Source of the DNA: Bacteroidales bacterium UBA3754
GTDB lineage: Bacteria; Bacteroidota; Bacteroidia; Bacteroidales; UBA1715
Assembly (NCBI GenBank): GCA_002371705.1
Contig: DFGI01000058.1
Span: forward strand, 8,405 to 59,019
DNA: 50,615 nucleotides
Direction: 5' to 3'
The translations under genes were made by a program, and so were the position numbers. This document shows positions 25,511-33,285 of the stretch, piece by piece (position 1 is the first letter of the stretch; each line of letters opens with the position of its first letter). The notes beneath the pieces are model-generated. The model did not search any database. It was not told where the DNA came from and saw only the letters and a program-made list of their open reading frames with translations.

Positions 25511-25806
25511 TTATTTAATAATGCAATACAAGAATCAATTTCCCGTACAATTCCTTCAATATATTTTCGGGCGGATTTATCTTCCGAATTTCCCGAAGTG
25601 TCAGATACAGCTTTGGCTAATTGTAATGTATTAACTTTTTGCTCTAATCCTTTTATTGAAATTTGTTGTTGTTCTATTTGTTTTTTTAATTCTTCGTTTT
25701 CTTTCTTTAATTGTTCGTTTTGTGATTTCTGTACAGAAAACAATGACATTAAAACCGCCACTTTTGATTTTAATTCTTCAATCATTTTGTTTACGTCTTG
25801 TGTCAT
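25507..25806 (-). CDS. Small coiled-coil protein, ZapB-like position
   Basis: This 99-residue protein is almost wholly a predicted coiled coil in residues 1-65 (MIEELKSKVAVLMSLF, then many Glu, Gln and Lys heptads), followed by a short polar linker and a last helix. It overlaps zapA by ATGA, so the two are translated together. Its size, coiled-coil make-up and coupling suggest a partner of ZapA in cell division, comparable in form to ZapB, but sequence alone does not prove homology. Confidence 0.75.
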   Translation of the reverse strand: MTQDVNKMIEELKSKVAVLMSLFSVQKSQNEQLKKENEELKKQIEQQQISIKGLEQKVNTLQLAKAVSDTSGNSEDKSARKYIEGIVREIDSCIALLNK

Positions 25807-25829
25807 TTATTTCTGTATGTTAATCCCTA

Positions 25830-25837
25830 CAAAGATA
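25830..25837 (-). promoter_or_regulatory. -7 element for the zapB-like/zapA unit
   Basis: On the minus strand this is TATCTTTG, an exact TAnnTTTG match, 23 bases upstream of the coiled-coil gene's ATG. The unit may read on into the 6S-like RNA and rny. Confidence 0.6.
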
Positions 25838-25852
25838 AGAAAGAGTTGTAAA

Positions 25853-25898
25853 ACTGCCTACATTTTTTTGCGTGAATTTACAAAAAAATGTAAGCAGT
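25853..25898 (-). terminator. Terminator of the DUF3078-type gene
   Basis: Arms of 18 bases (25853-25870 and 25881-25898) pair with a single mismatch around a 10-base loop. The arms contain runs of seven T and A. It lies 15 bases past the minus-strand stop at 25913 and may act in both directions. Confidence 0.8.
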
Positions 25899-25912
25899 TG
25901 ATAGCTTGTGCG

Positions 25913-26989
25913 TTAGAAACTATAATTGAATCCAATACCAAGGATTTCCTTAAATTGAACCTTCGGACCGTGTTGTATTTGGTTTCCGTTGTTGTCAATT
26001 TCTATAGTTTTTGTGTCATCGTCGTACAATAGTTGTGTGTTGAAATTGATTGTGAAAAATTTCAACAATTTCCATGTTATCAATGTTTCCCAATCAACAT
26101 CCACGTTTTGTGGGTTTTCCAAGTAGTTGGAGAATAAGTTCAACTTAGTGGTGAAACCAATGTTTTTCATCCATTCAGCGTTCCATTCCGTGCGAACGTA
26201 TTGGATTCTTACGTAGCCACCCAATTCCTTTTTGATGTTTTCGCCTGCAGTTAACTTTTTGTATTTGTTGCCGCTTGCGTCAAGGGAATCAGCGTCGCCT
26301 GCTGCATTTTGCATATATTTGGCTGCTTCAACACCGAATGCTCCAGCGTCGGCCAAATCTTGGTCGGTCACAAAAATGAATCGAGCCGTGATAGGAGAGA
26401 TGTATGCACTGAAATAGTTGTTTGGCTTATAGTCCATACCAATACCGCCGCTCAAATATCCTGGCGCCATTGCTTTTGAAATGATAGTTGATTCGTAGCC
26501 AATTGAATCGTTGAATGTGTAGGTTTTACCATCGGTCATTTGTGTCTTAAAATCAACTAAAGCTGCATAATACCAGTTCTTGAACGCCAAACGGCCATAT
26601 TTTGAAACGAATTCAATCTTGTCGTCGGTTTTTGTGAACGGACGGTCCCAATCGGTTCCTTTGGAATCGGTGAAGTATTTACCACCTTGGCGCATAATGC
26701 CATAGCCAAAGTCCAATGAGTTGTCCCATGCGCTTTTGCCTTTTTTGTAGTTTGCGAATAAGCTTGCCACGCCATTGAATGCCACTGAATTTTCGCCACC
26801 GGCAGCCCAATTGTAAAGTTTTGTGTTTGTGAATGTTAGATTAGTTAATCCACCAAATTTCCAGCCACTAACAGAATCGGCTTCGGCGCTAACGCTGTTG
26901 GTGCGAAGTGCTTTTTCGTTGTCGGTGACTTGCGCCATCGAAAATGCACAGACGCTGGATAATAGCACTGTAAATATTATTTTTTTCAT
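25913..26989 (-). CDS. Outer-membrane protein of DUF3078 type
   Basis: The 358-residue protein has a clear signal peptide (MKKIIFTVLLSSVCAFSMAQ). The mature start with WKFGGLTNLTFTNTKLYNWAAGGENS is the hallmark of the DUF3078 family, found in Bacteroidetes outer membranes, and the remainder alternates like a beta-barrel with a terminal aromatic residue (GFNYSF). The role of the family is not established. It stands alone with its own -7 element at 27016 and a terminator. Confidence 0.85.
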   Translation of the reverse strand: MKKIIFTVLLSSVCAFSMAQVTDNEKALRTNSVSAEADSVSGWKFGGLTNLTFTNTKLYNWAAGGENSVAFNGVASLFANYKKGKSAWDNSLDFGYGIMRQGGKYFTDSKGTDWDRPFTKTDDKIEFVSKYGRLAFKNWYYAALVDFKTQMTDGKTYTFNDSIGYESTIISKAMAPGYLSGGIGMDYKPNNYFSAYISPITARFIFVTDQDLADAGAFGVEAAKYMQNAAGDADSLDASGNKYKKLTAGENIKKELGGYVRIQYVRTEWNAEWMKNIGFTTKLNLFSNYLENPQNVDVDWETLITWKLLKFFTINFNTQLLYDDDTKTIEIDNNGNQIQHGPKVQFKEILGIGFNYSF

Positions 26990-27015
26990 AAATCGTATAT
27001 CTTTTAAAATTTTAG

Positions 27016-27023
27016 CAAATGTA
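27016..27023 (-). promoter_or_regulatory. -7 element for the DUF3078-type gene
   Basis: On the minus strand this is TACATTTG, an exact TAnnTTTG match, 26 bases upstream of the ATG at 26989. Confidence 0.6.
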
Positions 27024-27147
27024 AAATTTTATTCCGAAAACGTTGGGCATTTTTTTATAAAAGTGACAAATTCAGTCAAAGATGTTACTAAATAAAAAAA
27101 CGATATTTTTTTGTGTCTTTATAAAGATTTGAGTGTTAGTTGTTTAT

Positions 27148-27528
27148 TTATTTTTTTGAAATCACGAGGTTGGGAAATTCTTTTTTGAATGCAATGATGC
27201 CTCCAAGCAGATTATAAACTTCTGCGAATCCAAGCTGTTGCATTGTGTTCATGGCCATCAGGCTTCTTCTGCCTGAACGGCAGTACACCAATATGGGTTT
27301 GGTTTTGTCGATTTTTTGAATGTTTTCTTGAAAATTGTTGCTCTTCACGTCAATGTTCATAGCATTTTGAATTGCTGTGGAGTCATATTCAATAGGAGTC
27401 CGAACGTCAATAATCAGAAGTTCATTAGTGTCATGTATCAATTGAGCAGCTTCTGATGAACTGATGCTTTTTTGTGAGAATGCCCAAATTGGAAATAGCA
27501 ATAGGGTTAATACAAATAAATGTTTCAT
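27148..27528 (-). CDS. Periplasmic rhodanese-like protein
   Basis: From the ATG at 27528 the product is 126 residues with a signal peptide (MKHLFVLTLLLFPIWAFSQ) and a single rhodanese domain. The active-site loop is VYCRSGRRS, with the persulfide-forming Cys, and LIIDVRTPIEYD is the usual N-terminal strand. It may carry sulfane sulfur in the periplasm. The frame is open upstream to 27615 but that would put residues before the signal peptide and overlap the helicase gene. A -7 element at 27541 supports the shorter start. Confidence 0.88.
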   Translation of the reverse strand: MKHLFVLTLLLFPIWAFSQKSISSSEAAQLIHDTNELLIIDVRTPIEYDSTAIQNAMNIDVKSNNFQENIQKIDKTKPILVYCRSGRRSLMAMNTMQQLGFAEVYNLLGGIIAFKKEFPNLVISKK

Positions 27529-27540
27529 ATCTTTTTTTTT

Positions 27541-27548
27541 CAAAAATA
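27541..27548 (-). promoter_or_regulatory. -7 element for the rhodanese gene
   Basis: On the minus strand this is TATTTTTG, an exact TAnnTTTG match, 12 bases upstream of the ATG at 27528. The leader would be very short. Confidence 0.4.
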
Positions 27549-27559
27549 GTAAATTGTTT

Positions 27560-29806
27560 TCAAAAAAACGAACTTTCCATTGCCGCCAAAACAAATCTAA
27601 TTTGTTGATAATCAAAATCGGGCAGGTGTGTCTTTAATTCGCTGACGGATTTCGTGTTCCAAAATTTAGCTGTTTCTTTTACAGAGGTAATCACGTCGTC
27701 AGGCACTAATTCGGTTACATCTATTTCTCCTTCAGCTATATAGTACTCAAGATGTTGACAGATTGTCCGTTCTGTTAAACTACGTTCTTCTGCGATTTCA
27801 GAAATGGAAAGTCCTTCTGAATACATCATAAACGAAATTTCTTTTGTGTTGAGCTTTGATTCTTTATATTTTGTTTTGATACGTGTTTTTTTCTCTTGCT
27901 TTCGTTCTTCTGCTTTTGCAAAGAACATTTTTTTGCGAGCCTCAAGGTCAATTGGAATTTCAAGGTTTTCTTTGTTTAAAACTTTCCCCGTGTTGACGGA
28001 TTCAAGCATACGCAAGCATTTTTTTATTGATAATTCTTTATTGAAGAATTGTAATTCCAAACTTTGTAGGTCGCTGATATACTGCTTTGTTTTTCGTTTT
28101 GCCAATGCTTTTGCCACTACTTCGTAAATGCCAACGGATATTTCTTCAAACAGTGGTACAAAATAGTCGATTGAAGCATCAACGCGATGCTGTAACATAT
28201 TGTTGTCGTGATGGTTAATGATGTTTTGCAACTGTACGGAAAATTTCCCTGCCACATCTACAATGTTACGAACTTTCGGTTCCAATTTTTCTATGTCGGC
28301 TTTGAAAATGTATTTTGAGGAACGGTCGTCTTGCACCACGTCGTAATCGGAAAGATGGTCGTTGAAATCGTTAAGCAGCGTCGAAAAATCGTAGGCGGCA
28401 AGAACGTTTTGCTCAATATATTTCTGTTGCTCGTTTTGGTAAATGTGTTCCAGTTCGCTGGAATCTTTTTTATCGTTGGTGAAGTCGAGCACGCGTTTGT
28501 CCTGTTCTGGATAATCGTCAACGATAGGCTCGGAAAGCACTAATCCGTCAAGCGATTCCAAGCGCGACAGTGCCACGTAGATTTGTCCGGGCGCAAATGC
28601 TTCCGACACATCTATAATTGCCCGTTTGAATGTGAGTCCCTGACTTTTATGCACGGTGACTGCCCACGCCAGTTTTATGGGATATGTGGTGAACGTTCCC
28701 AAAACTTCTTCGGTGATTTGTCCCGTTTCTTTGTCTAACGTGTAGCGTATATTTTCCCACGTATATTTGTCAACGTCAACGGTTTGATCTGTTTCGGGGA
28801 AGGTTACGGCAATCTTGTCGTCTTCGAGCTCGCTGATTTCGCCGATTTTCCCGTTGTAATAGTGTTCACCTTGAAAAAAGTCATTTTTGATAAACATAAT
28901 CTGTGCGCCAACCTTCAGTTCCATTTCTGGGTTGAGCGGATATAGATTTTCGGGGAAATTCCCTTTGATTTCAGCGGAATAGAATGCTGAACGGGTTTTA
29001 AGTTTCCGAAGTTTTCCATCGTTGATAGCTTCCGCTTTTTTATTGTGCGTGGTTATGAAAATGTATGGTTTTTTCTTGGGGGCTTCAAAATTGGGGATGA
29101 AATGTTTATTTAGCTCATTTACATCTTTTTGCACGAATTGGTTGTTCCGTAGATTGTTCAGAATTTCAATAAATAGTTTATCGTCTTGTCGATAGATTTT
29201 TTCGAGTTCGAGCACCAAGGGCTGTTCAATTTGCAGCACGTGTGCGTCGAAAAAATACATGCTTGTATAGTATTGCTTCAGAAAATTCCATTCATCGTTT
29301 TTTACTACGGGAGGCAGTTGGAGCATATCTCCAATAAACAGAACCTGTACGCCGCCAAACGGCATATTTCTGCGTCGTCTGATGTGGCGCAATGCTGTGT
29401 CAATCGCATCGAGTAAATCAGCGCGAAGCATACTAACTTCGTCTATTACAAGCAGTTCCATTTTGCGGAGCACATCACGCTTCCAACCCGCCATTTTCGA
29501 AACTTCCTTTGGTACTTTTTTGAGAGGAAGAATTGCAAATGGAATTTCATTTTCCGCAAAATCGAGCGCGGGTGCGAAGCAGCTTGGGGGCAGTTGGAAC
29601 ATGGAATGAATGGTCACGCCGCCTGCGTTGAGTGCTGCTATACCTGTTGGCGCAACAATTACCATACTTTTATGTGTGTGTGCCACTATATTTTTGAGCA
29701 AAGTTGTCTTGCCCGTACCAGCTTTCCCTGTGAGAAAAATCGAACGGTTTGTTCCGTTTATGAACCGTATGACTTGAAGAGCCGCTGTGTTGTCGTCAAA
29801 ATTCAT
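27560..29806 (-). CDS. Pif1/RecD-like helicase with C-terminal helix-turn-helix
   Basis: The 748-residue protein has a superfamily 1B helicase core: Walker A GKAGTGKTT at 27-35, Walker B LLVIDEVSML, and the late motif AWAVTVHKSQGLTF. The C-terminal third is different. A Lys/Arg-rich stretch leads to LSISEIAEERSLTERTICQHLEYYI, a helix-turn-helix of the type found at the end of Bacteroidetes and Firmicutes helicase-like proteins. A role in DNA repair, replication restart or G-quadruplex unwinding is plausible by family. A -7 element is at 29829. The rhodanese gene follows but has its own promoter candidate. Confidence 0.88.
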   Translation of the reverse strand: MNFDDNTAALQVIRFINGTNRSIFLTGKAGTGKTTLLKNIVAHTHKSMVIVAPTGIAALNAGGVTIHSMFQLPPSCFAPALDFAENEIPFAILPLKKVPKEVSKMAGWKRDVLRKMELLVIDEVSMLRADLLDAIDTALRHIRRRRNMPFGGVQVLFIGDMLQLPPVVKNDEWNFLKQYYTSMYFFDAHVLQIEQPLVLELEKIYRQDDKLFIEILNNLRNNQFVQKDVNELNKHFIPNFEAPKKKPYIFITTHNKKAEAINDGKLRKLKTRSAFYSAEIKGNFPENLYPLNPEMELKVGAQIMFIKNDFFQGEHYYNGKIGEISELEDDKIAVTFPETDQTVDVDKYTWENIRYTLDKETGQITEEVLGTFTTYPIKLAWAVTVHKSQGLTFKRAIIDVSEAFAPGQIYVALSRLESLDGLVLSEPIVDDYPEQDKRVLDFTNDKKDSSELEHIYQNEQQKYIEQNVLAAYDFSTLLNDFNDHLSDYDVVQDDRSSKYIFKADIEKLEPKVRNIVDVAGKFSVQLQNIINHHDNNMLQHRVDASIDYFVPLFEEISVGIYEVVAKALAKRKTKQYISDLQSLELQFFNKELSIKKCLRMLESVNTGKVLNKENLEIPIDLEARKKMFFAKAEERKQEKKTRIKTKYKESKLNTKEISFMMYSEGLSISEIAEERSLTERTICQHLEYYIAEGEIDVTELVPDDVITSVKETAKFWNTKSVSELKTHLPDFDYQQIRFVLAAMESSFF

Positions 29807-29828
29807 TTTTTTCTAATTTGGTGTGCGG

Positions 29829-29836
29829 CAAATATA
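29829..29836 (-). promoter_or_regulatory. -7 element for the helicase gene
   Basis: On the minus strand this is TATATTTG, an exact TAnnTTTG match, 22 bases upstream of the ATG at 29806. Confidence 0.6.
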
Positions 29837-29942
29837 CAAAAAAAATCGCGGAAACCGTTAATGTTATTGGCATTGTTGAAAAGTTTCGGGATTATTTACA
29901 TTCATCGTGTAAATAATCGTAAATCAGAAATTCTCTTTTTCT

Positions 29943-30328
29943 GTTACTTTCTGTCTTCAGCAACAGAAAGTAACCAAAGAATGCCGTCGCCGCCGCATCT
30001 TCGCTAAAAATCTTCTCACTCCACTAAACTCTCGGGGATGGCGCACCCCACAAACCTGCGCCGCCAAGCCGAGAGTTCTTAACGTTCCGTTCAAAGATTT
30101 TCTAAACGCTCATCTGCGAAGGCGAACCATCATCATTTACTGAAGTTTAATACACAATGTCACTAAAAGAGACTCTTTGTTAATACGACCTTCCGACTGA
30201 GCCGAGCGGGTCCGTCGGCGGTCTTTCTTTGGGTTCCGTTTCCTTTTGGCATTTTGCTCACGTTCGGCAAAGAAAATACATTTTCTTTGCTCTCACTTAA
30301 TCGCAAAATTCTTTCGCCGCCGAAAGAA
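29943..30328. repeat. Hairpin-rich intergenic repeat block
   Basis: The 611-base gap between the helicase gene and ispG has no convincing gene. It contains stacked inverted repeats. GTTACTTTCTG (29943-29953) pairs with 29964-29974. AACTCTCGG (30027-30035) pairs with 30069-30077 and encloses GGCGCA/TGCGCC. GCAAAGAAAAT (30267-30277) pairs with 30280-30290. TTCTTTCG (30309-30316) pairs with 30321-30328. The GC-rich centre contrasts with the AT-rich flanks. From memory, such AAAGTAACCAAAGAA stretches recur between genes in many Bacteroidetes, so a dispersed repeat is likelier than a gene. Confidence 0.6.
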
Positions 30329-30394
30329 ATGGAACGAGTTTTTGCAAGAAAAAAGTGAATATTTCCGAAAGTTTTCGCGCAAGTAAAATTTTGG

Positions 30395-30402
30395 TATTTT
30401 TG
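30395..30402 (+). promoter_or_regulatory. -7 element for ispG
   Basis: TATTTTTG matches TAnnTTTG and ends 15 bases before the ATG at 30418. This supports that start over the in-frame ATG at 30355. Confidence 0.5.
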
Positions 30403-30417
30403 CAAAAACAAAGAACT

Positions 30418-32157
30418 ATGGCGCAAATGATTCTTTCGGCGTATAAACGTCTGCAAATTCCTGAAATACAGATAGGAACCGTGAAAATTGGTGGCGATAA
30501 TCCTATTGCATTGCAGTCGATGACAAATACAAACACAAATGATACGGAATCTTGTATTTCGCAGTGTATCAGAATTTTCGATGCTGGTGCCGATTACGTT
30601 CGATTGACAGCCCAGGGTGTCCGTGAAGCGGAAAATCTTAAAAACATAAAAGAAGGACTTGTTGCCCGTGGTTACACGAAACCGCTTGTCGCTGACATTC
30701 ATTTTAATCCGCAGGCGGCGCTTGTTGCTGCGAAATATGTGGAAAAAGTTCGCATTAATCCTGGAAACTACGTGTATATTGGTTCTCTTCGCAAAACCGA
30801 CTACACCGATGAGGAATATCGGGCGGAGCTGGAAAAAATTCGTGAAAATATTTTGCCGTTGCTTGAGGTTTGCAAACAAAACGGCACGGCGATTCGTATT
30901 GGCGTGAACCATGGCTCGTTGTCGCAACGGATAGTTTCGCGCTACGGCGATACGCCACGTGGAATGGTGGAAAGTATGATGGAATTTCTTCATATCTGCA
31001 AAGATGCTGATTTTAAGAATGTTGCGTGTTCCATCAAGGCGAGCAATACTCGTATTATGGTGCAGGCAACCCGTTTGTTGGCAAAACGGATGGTTGAAGA
31101 TGATTGTCGCTATCCGATTCATTTGGGTGTTACCGAAGCGGGTGCAGGCGAGGACGGCCGCATTAAGTCAGCGGTTGGCAGTGGCTCGTTGTTGCTCGAT
31201 GGCATTGGCGACACCATTCGCGTTTCGCTGACGGAATCTCCGGAATCGGAAATACCTGTGTGTAAGCGCATTGTGGATTATAGAAATGAAGTGTTTTCAA
31301 AACCATTCGACTTCAAACCAATAGAAGATGTGCGTGTGGCTATTGATTCGTATGTTCCATATAAAACTACCACGGTTGCGGGAATTGGCGGAGATTCTGT
31401 ACCTATGGTTCTTGGCGCGGAACAAACAAAGGCGGATTGGTATGTTGCTGAAAATCAAATCTATAATAATTTATCTTCATTGCCAATCGTATCGCTTCAA
31501 ACGTATAAGTCCAACGAACAATCTGTCTTGAAAATCTCGGAATCAGAAATCGAACAATTACCAGAATTGGGCGAAAAAACGATAGTGTTGCTTGACTGCG
31601 TTGATATCCACTGTACATATTTTGTGAGAAAATTGTATGCTCAATTGCGTGGACGTAAAAATCCTGTGTTGCTTGAACGTACGTATGATTGCGCTGACTT
31701 TGCAGATTTGCAGATCCGTGCTGCTATGGATTTTGGTTCGCTGTTGCTCGATGGATTTTTAAATGGAATGATGATTCGCTGTAAAAATATTGATAATCAG
31801 CAACTTGTAGATTTATCATTGTCAATATTGCAGGCATCTCGTTCTCGGTTCGAAAAGACTGAATACATATCCTGTCCATCGTGTGGTCGTACGTTGTACG
31901 ATATAGAAAAGGCGTTGAACGAGGTGAAATCAAGGACATCGCATTTAAAAGGATTGAAAATCGCCGTGATGGGTTGTATTGTCAACGGTCCCGGCGAGAT
32001 GAGCGATGCCGACTATGGTTATATTGGAGCAGGAAAAGGCACTGTGAATCTATATAAGAAACAAGAATTAGTAGCACGCAATGTTCCTGAAACTGAGGCA
32101 GTTCAAGCGTTGATAGATTTGATTAAAGCAAATGGCGATTGGCGGGAGAATGTGTAG
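30418..32157 (+). CDS. ispG: 4-hydroxy-3-methylbut-2-enyl diphosphate synthase
   Basis: IspG (GcpE) catalyses the reductive ring opening of MEcPP to HMBPP in the MEP isoprenoid pathway using a [4Fe-4S] cluster. The start at 30418 (MAQMILSAYKRL) gives 579 residues. The N-terminal barrel shows IQIGTVKIGGDNPIALQSMT and LVADIHFNP, and the C-terminal cluster domain has CPSCGRTLYD and GCIVNGPGE, holding the cluster cysteines. The protein is about 200 residues longer than the E. coli form because of an inserted domain between barrel and cluster domains, as known for Bacteroidetes, Chlamydia and plants. A hairpin terminator follows at 32257. Confidence 0.95.
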   Translation: MAQMILSAYKRLQIPEIQIGTVKIGGDNPIALQSMTNTNTNDTESCISQCIRIFDAGADYVRLTAQGVREAENLKNIKEGLVARGYTKPLVADIHFNPQAALVAAKYVEKVRINPGNYVYIGSLRKTDYTDEEYRAELEKIRENILPLLEVCKQNGTAIRIGVNHGSLSQRIVSRYGDTPRGMVESMMEFLHICKDADFKNVACSIKASNTRIMVQATRLLAKRMVEDDCRYPIHLGVTEAGAGEDGRIKSAVGSGSLLLDGIGDTIRVSLTESPESEIPVCKRIVDYRNEVFSKPFDFKPIEDVRVAIDSYVPYKTTTVAGIGGDSVPMVLGAEQTKADWYVAENQIYNNLSSLPIVSLQTYKSNEQSVLKISESEIEQLPELGEKTIVLLDCVDIHCTYFVRKLYAQLRGRKNPVLLERTYDCADFADLQIRAAMDFGSLLLDGFLNGMMIRCKNIDNQQLVDLSLSILQASRSRFEKTEYISCPSCGRTLYDIEKALNEVKSRTSHLKGLKIAVMGCIVNGPGEMSDADYGYIGAGKGTVNLYKKQELVARNVPETEAVQALIDLIKANGDWRENV

Positions 32158-32200
32158 TTTTTATATGCACCATCTTTCCGTTCCATATTCCTCACCACGA

Positions 32201-32229
32201 CCGTCATGCCGAACGGAGTGAGGCATCTT
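32201..32229. repeat. Dispersed repeat CCGTCATG-CGAACGGAG, copy 1
   Basis: The sequence CCGTCATG, a pyrimidine, CGAACGGAG, a pyrimidine, GA occurs here and again at 33246. The two copies bracket the ORF6N-gene patch in the same orientation. This form is familiar from intergenic regions of Bacteroidetes. Confidence 0.55.
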
Positions 32230-32256
32230 ACCATTGTGCATTACGCATTGAGCATT

Positions 32257-32285
32257 AAAAAAAGGCCGCCTTGCGACGACCTTTG
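32257..32285 (+). terminator. Probable ispG terminator
   Basis: An A-rich run leads into AAAGG ... CCTTT with inner pairs (CG and C/G) around a short loop, about 100 bases after the ispG stop. The T-run is short (CTTTGATTT), so efficiency is uncertain. Confidence 0.5.
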
Positions 32286-32299
32286 ATTTATAATGATTT

Positions 32300-32327
32300 G
32301 TAGAGACGATGTGCACATCGTCTCTAC
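32300..32327. repeat. Perfect 28-bp palindrome
   Basis: GTAGAGACGATG, then the self-complementary TGCA, then CATCGTCTCTAC form an uninterrupted palindrome. Elements with GTAGAGACG termini are known dispersed repeats in several phyla, so this is more likely a mobile-type repeat than an operator. It sits directly beside the severed gene end at 32341. Confidence 0.7.
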
Positions 32328-32340
32328 GGTTAAAACGAAA

Positions 32341-32415
32341 TTACCGTACCGAAACGCCTACGGTTTTGTCATCAACTACCACAAAATACATGCCTGCCTT
32401 GAGGTTTGCAATCAT
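32341..32415 (-). pseudogene. Severed C-terminal secretion tail
   Basis: The minus strand encodes ANLKAGMYFVVVDDKTVGVSVR and a stop. This is nearly the same as the last residues of the BspA-like protein at 33286 (ANLKSGVYFVVVDGNSMSVVVR). Just 5' of it the similarity ends and the ORF6N gene's promoter region begins. A 25-codon frame with ATG at 32415 exists by chance. I read it as the remnant of a paralogous secreted-protein gene cut away by insertion or recombination. Confidence 0.7.
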
Positions 32416-32442
32416 TTCTATTAGAATTTTGGCATTTTTCAA

Positions 32443-32450
32443 TACTTTTG
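32443..32450 (+). promoter_or_regulatory. -7 element for the ORF6N gene
   Basis: TACTTTTG matches TAnnTTTG and is followed by GC. It lies 24 bases before the ATG at 32475 and overlaps the longer open frame that begins at 32406, so the shorter start is preferred. Confidence 0.6.
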
Positions 32451-32474
32451 CAGCAACATATAAACAATTACATA

Positions 32475-33077
32475 ATGAATAATCTACAAGCCGTTCAACC
32501 CATTTCGGTTGACAACATCAAAACAAAAATCCACGAATTTCGTGGGCAAAAAGTAATGATAGACAGAGATCTAGCGGATTTATACCACATTGAAACAAAA
32601 GTGTTAAACCAAGCAGTGAAACGAAACATCAAACGATTCCCGACTGACGCAATGTTCATACTGACCAAAGATGAGTTTGAAAGTTTGAGGTCACAATTTG
32701 TGACCTCAAACAAACGAGGTGGTGCGAGATATATGCCATATGCCCTTACTGAGTTAGGTATCGCAATGTTGAGTAGTGTATTATCATCGGAAATAGCAAT
32801 TCAAGCCAATCTGAACATAATGAGGGCATTTATTCTGATGAAACACGCCTTTCATTCGTTTATGGAAAACTTCGTACGATTTGAAAAAATTGAACATCAA
32901 ATAGCAACTCTTAATTCATACATAGAAGACGTTCTCCGTGACCAGAACGACATAAACGACGATACCGCCGCACAACTGGAACTGATAAACCAAACCCTTG
33001 CCGAATTACAAGCCGAAAATTCCATACGAAAACAATTTGCCGAACGAAAACCTGTTGGGTTTAAAATTGAGAAATAA
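32475..33077 (+). CDS. ORF6N-domain DNA-binding protein
   Basis: From the ATG at 32475 the protein has 200 residues. The N-terminal 90 residues are an ORF6N domain (GQKVMIDRDLADLYHIETKVLNQAVKRNIKRFP, then RYMPYALTELGIAMLSSVL). This KilA-N-related module is found in phage, plasmid and genomic-island proteins and is thought to bind DNA. The C-terminal part is a charged coiled coil. It is flanked by repeats, a palindrome and a severed tail gene, which fits a mobile or recently acquired gene. Its function here is unknown. Confidence 0.88.
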   Translation: MNNLQAVQPISVDNIKTKIHEFRGQKVMIDRDLADLYHIETKVLNQAVKRNIKRFPTDAMFILTKDEFESLRSQFVTSNKRGGARYMPYALTELGIAMLSSVLSSEIAIQANLNIMRAFILMKHAFHSFMENFVRFEKIEHQIATLNSYIEDVLRDQNDINDDTAAQLELINQTLAELQAENSIRKQFAERKPVGFKIEK

Positions 33078-33184
33078 CATACGGAGATTTCTTGCTTTGC
33101 TCAACGAACTTTGAGGCTGGAATTGTACTATAAACAGATTCCTTGCCTCGTTCGAAAGGACGTGCATTTGGGGCAGAATGAGAA

Positions 33185-33225
33185 AAAGAAAGGGAAAAAT
33201 TGCGGAGCAATTTTTCCCTTTCTTT
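33185..33225. terminator. 19-bp perfect inverted repeat, likely bidirectional terminator
   Basis: Bases 33185-33203 and 33207-33225 are perfectly complementary with a 3-base GGA loop. The outer arms are A/G-rich and C/T-rich. It lies between the convergent ORF6N and BspA-like genes, so it could end both transcripts. Confidence 0.65.
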
Positions 33226-33245
33226 CCTTTTATCCCCACTAAGCC

Positions 33246-33284
33246 CCGTCATGTCGAACGGAGCGAAGCGGAGAGAGACATCTC
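33246..33284. repeat. Dispersed repeat CCGTCATG-CGAACGGAG, copy 2
   Basis: This second copy of the 32201 repeat has an extra GCGAAGCGGAGAGA stretch and abuts the stop codon of the BspA-like gene. Confidence 0.55.
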
Positions 33285-33285
33285 C

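Noticed and set aside
29594..30007. 137-codon plus-strand frame from the helicase gene into the repeat block
   Set aside because: Its first half is antisense to the helicase, and its end (SSATESNQR) is the translation of a common intergenic repeat.
30163..31122. 319-codon minus-strand frame across the repeat block and the 5' part of ispG
   Set aside because: It is antisense to a certain ispG and runs into repeat sequence; composition (many Asn, Phe, His, Arg) is that of a shadow frame.
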